DNA from: Actinomycetes bacterium | GTDB lineage: Bacteria > Actinomycetota > Acidimicrobiia > Acidimicrobiales > SZUA-35 | Length of the DNA: 16,338 nucleotides | NCBI GenBank assembly: GCA_024227975.1 | Contig: JAAETV010000403.1 | Coordinates: 1 to 16,338 of the forward strand | Direction of reading: 5' to 3' | Shown here: in pieces, positions 14,264-16,338 of the stretch | Layout: the number at the start of each line of letters is the position of its first letter | How positions within the stretch are numbered: position 1 is the first letter of the stretch | Notes under the pieces: generated by a model | What the model saw: the letters and a program-made list of their open reading frames with translations, nothing else | What the model was told of the DNA's origin: nothing | Databases searched by the model: none | Position numbers and translations under genes: made by a program

Positions 14264-15508
14264 ATGGGAAGACGACGGCTTCTGATCATCAGTGTCGTTG
14301 TGTCATTGCTGGCTGTTCTATTGGCTGCGCCGGCATCGGCAAGCGATGACCACGACGACGATAGGGATAGGCGCTCCGGGTCGGTCCGTTTCGCCACCTT
14401 CAATGCATCGCTCAACCGGCTCACCGCCGGAGCACTGGCCGATGAGTTGTCGGCACCGGGAAGCCCCCAGCCCGATGTCATCGCCGAAATCATCCAGCGG
14501 GCCCGGCCTGAAGTCCTGCTGATCAACGAGTTCGACTACGACGACGGCAACGTGGCCCTCGACGGATTCCAGACGAACTACCTGTCAATAGCCCACGGCA
14601 CCGCAGCCCCGATCGAGTACCCCTATCGCTACACCGCGCCGTCCAACACCGGAATCTTCTCCGGTTTCGACCTCGACAACAGTGGGGAGGCTGGCGACTT
14701 CGTCCCCAATGACTCGTTCGGGTTCGGGTTCTTCCCTGGCCAGTACGGGATGGCCGTGTATTCGATGCACCCCATCGAGTACGGCGATATCCGAACATTC
14801 CAGAACTTCCTGTGGAAGGACATGCCCAGGGCACTCCTACCCGATGATCCTGCGGTGGCTGGCCCTGCGGACTGGTACTCGCCAGAGGAGCTCGACGTCT
14901 TCCGACTCTCGTCGAAGAGCCACTGGGATGTGCCGATCGAGGTCAACGGGCGGAAGGTCCACTTCTTGGTGAGCCACCCCACCCCGCCCGTGTTCGACGG
15001 GGCCGAGGATCGCAACGGCACCCGTAATCACGACGAGATCCGGTTCTGGGCCGACTACATCCACCCCCGTCGAGGCCGCTACATCTACGACGACAAGGGG
15101 GATCGAGGTGGCCTGGAACGCAAGGACAGGTTCGTGATCGCCGGCGACCAGAACTCCGACCCCCTCGATGGCGACAGTATTCCCGGCGCCATCCAGCAGC
15201 TCCTCGACCACCCAAAGGTCAATGACAAGGTGACCCCGTCGAGCCCAGGAGGCACCGAGCAAGCGACCTCTCAGGGTGGGCTCAACACCACCCACCTGAG
15301 CGACCCGGCGTTCGACACCGCCGACTTCAACGATGCCGGGCCCGGCAACCTCCGAGCCGACTATGTGCTGCCCCGCAAGAACATGAAGATCACCGATGCC
15401 GGGGTGTTCTGGCCTTTGAGCACCGATCCATTGTTCCCCCTCGTCGGCCTCTACCCGTTCCCGAGTTCCGACCATCGCTTGGTTTGGATTGATATCAAGG
15501 TGAGGTGA
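14264..15508 (+). CDS. Secreted endonuclease/exonuclease/phosphatase family protein
   Basis: A protein of 414 residues. Residues 1-26 are a signal peptide with MGRRR, a hydrophobic core and ASA before the likely cut. An acidic DDHDDDRDRR stretch follows. The remainder is an EEP (PF03372) fold: Asn47 in FATFNAS, Glu89 in LLINEFDYDD, His238 in LVSHPTPP, Asp295 and Asn297 in IAGDQNSDP, and Asp403-His404 in SSDHRLVW. All expected metal-binding and catalytic positions are filled, so it should hydrolyse a phosphodiester or phosphomonoester outside the cell, perhaps extracellular DNA or a phospholipid for phosphate gain. The substrate is not readable. The ATG at 14264 is chosen over an in-frame codon at 14204 because it opens a standard signal peptide and has GGGGGA five bases upstream. 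The stop overlaps the start of the next gene. Confidence 0.85.
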   Translation: MGRRRLLIISVVVSLLAVLLAAPASASDDHDDDRDRRSGSVRFATFNASLNRLTAGALADELSAPGSPQPDVIAEIIQRARPEVLLINEFDYDDGNVALDGFQTNYLSIAHGTAAPIEYPYRYTAPSNTGIFSGFDLDNSGEAGDFVPNDSFGFGFFPGQYGMAVYSMHPIEYGDIRTFQNFLWKDMPRALLPDDPAVAGPADWYSPEELDVFRLSSKSHWDVPIEVNGRKVHFLVSHPTPPVFDGAEDRNGTRNHDEIRFWADYIHPRRGRYIYDDKGDRGGLERKDRFVIAGDQNSDPLDGDSIPGAIQQLLDHPKVNDKVTPSSPGGTEQATSQGGLNTTHLSDPAFDTADFNDAGPGNLRADYVLPRKNMKITDAGVFWPLSTDPLFPLVGLYPFPSSDHRLVWIDIKVR

Positions 15509-16338
15509 CCCCAACCCCCAGCATCGACCAGCTCACCAGACTCTGCGACGATGCAGCGGACAAGACAGGATTCTCGGGTGTGGTGCGTGTCGATCTGGCC
15601 GACACCACCACAACCGAGCTTGCCTATGGGCTAGCCGACCGCCGGTGGAACGCACCTCTCACTGTTGACACCCGGTTGAGTATCGCCAGCGCCACCAAGG
15701 GTTTCACCGCTCTTGCTGCCATGGCTCTCATCGAAGCGGGTCAGCTATCGCTCAACACGACCGCCCGTTCGCTCCTTGGCCCTGACCTCCCCCTGATCGA
15801 CGACGCGGTCACCGTGGAGCACCTGCTGGCTCACCGTTCCGGAATCGGCGACTACCTCGACGAGTCGACGCTCGGTGAAATCTCCGACCATGTGATGCCA
15901 GTCCCCGTCCATCAGCTCGACTCGACCGAGTCGTACCTGGCGATACTCGGCGGACATGAGCAGACGTCGCCCCCGGGCCAGAAGTTTGCGTACAACAATG
16001 GTGGGTTCGTGGTGCTGGCCCTATTGGTCGAGCGGGCCGGCGCCAAGGCCTTCGAGTACCTGATCGACGAGCTGGTGTGCCGGCCGGCCGGGCTGGATGC
16101 CACCGCGTTCATCCGCTCCGACTCCCTTCCTCCCGGGGTAGCGACGGGCTATCTCGCCGACAGTGGTCACCTCACCAATGCCCTGCTCACCAATGCCCTG
16201 CTCACCAATGCGCTGCACCTGCCAGTCATGGGCAGCGGCGACGGTGGCCTGTTCTCGACCACAGCCGATATGAGGCGGTTCTGGGTCGCCTTGTTCGAGG
16301 GGCGGATCGTGTCCACCGAGACCGTGGAGGTGATGACC
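15505..16338 (+). CDS. Serine beta-lactamase-like hydrolase (class C/PBP fold), 3' end outside the window
   Basis: The frame runs 278 codons from GTG at 15505 to the window edge with no stop. The start overlaps the previous stop as GTGA, and AAGG lies a few bases upstream within the EEP gene, so it is translationally coupled. The SxxK motif of the family is SATK near residue 64 in RLSIASATKGFTAL, and the second motif is YNN in KFAYNNGGFVVLALLVE near residue 155. HLLAHRSGIGDY and GSGDGGLFSTTADMRRFW also match the beta-lactamase/esterase group (PF00144). No signal peptide is present, so a cytoplasmic esterase or peptidase is more likely than a resistance enzyme. A threefold LTNAL repeat precedes HLPVMGSGDGG; that repeat is listed separately. 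The third catalytic motif falls at or beyond the edge. Confidence 0.88.
   Translation, partial: MTPTPSIDQLTRLCDDAADKTGFSGVVRVDLADTTTTELAYGLADRRWNAPLTVDTRLSIASATKGFTALAAMALIEAGQLSLNTTARSLLGPDLPLIDDAVTVEHLLAHRSGIGDYLDESTLGEISDHVMPVPVHQLDSTESYLAILGGHEQTSPPGQKFAYNNGGFVVLALLVERAGAKAFEYLIDELVCRPAGLDATAFIRSDSLPPGVATGYLADSGHLTNALLTNALLTNALHLPVMGSGDGGLFSTTADMRRFWVALFEGRIVSTETVEVMT
16171..16215 (+). repeat. Three tandem copies of a 15-bp in-frame unit
   Basis: CTCACCAATGCCCTG at 16171-16185 is repeated exactly at 16186-16200 and again with one change (CCCTG to CGCTG) at 16201-16215. Each copy encodes Leu-Thr-Asn-Ala-Leu, so the reading frame of the beta-lactamase-like gene is kept. The third copy joins HLPV as expected of the family; the first two look like added copies. 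Confidence 0.9.

Overview
The window is about 16 kb of high-GC DNA with the style of an actinobacterium. Thr/Pro-rich stalks of the TTTTT-VP-TTTTT type, GTG starts, a UspA protein with an LGSV tail, and large secreted cadherin-like proteins together suggest the class Acidimicrobiia. That placement rests on sequence style only; no rRNA, tRNA or phylogenetic marker is present. I see no IS element, integrase, CRISPR array or origin, and no gap above about 230 bases without a gene.

Left part (1-3400): a cut-off gene at the edge, a VOC-fold (glyoxalase/dioxygenase superfamily) protein on the minus strand, a membrane-anchored stalk protein with a carbohydrate-binding-like C-terminal domain on the plus strand, and a minus-strand metal or metalloid permease (PF03773-like) carrying a PFCSCG motif. 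The permease promoter is legible: TTGACA, a 17-base spacer, a weak -10, and a dyad-symmetric operator that starts right after the -10 and runs into the Shine-Dalgarno.

Middle part (3400-9140): a plus-strand series made of a UspA-like protein, a fusion of a catalytically degenerate PAP2 membrane domain to a protein-kinase-like domain with an intact HRD catalytic loop, a lipoprotein coupled to it by an ATGA overlap, the lipoprotein diacylglyceryl transferase lgt, and an amidase-signature hydrolase. The lipoprotein beside lgt suggests an envelope theme; the amidase may be a separate unit.

Right part (9180-16338): a 1419-residue minus-strand protein joins a cytoplasmic HD-GYP domain (normally a cyclic-di-GMP phosphodiesterase) to roughly 1060 residues of tandem cadherin-like/tandem-95 repeats predicted to lie outside the cell, with a separate beta-sandwich insert. 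Upstream on the same strand is a small four-helix membrane protein. Divergent from these are a secreted endonuclease/exonuclease/phosphatase-family protein and, coupled by a GTGA overlap, a serine beta-lactamase-like hydrolase that runs off the window and carries a three-copy 15-bp in-frame repeat.

The two observations most worth following are the HD-GYP/adhesin-like fusion and the PAP2-like/kinase fusion. Both look like single polypeptides that link the outside or the membrane to cytoplasmic signalling chemistry.
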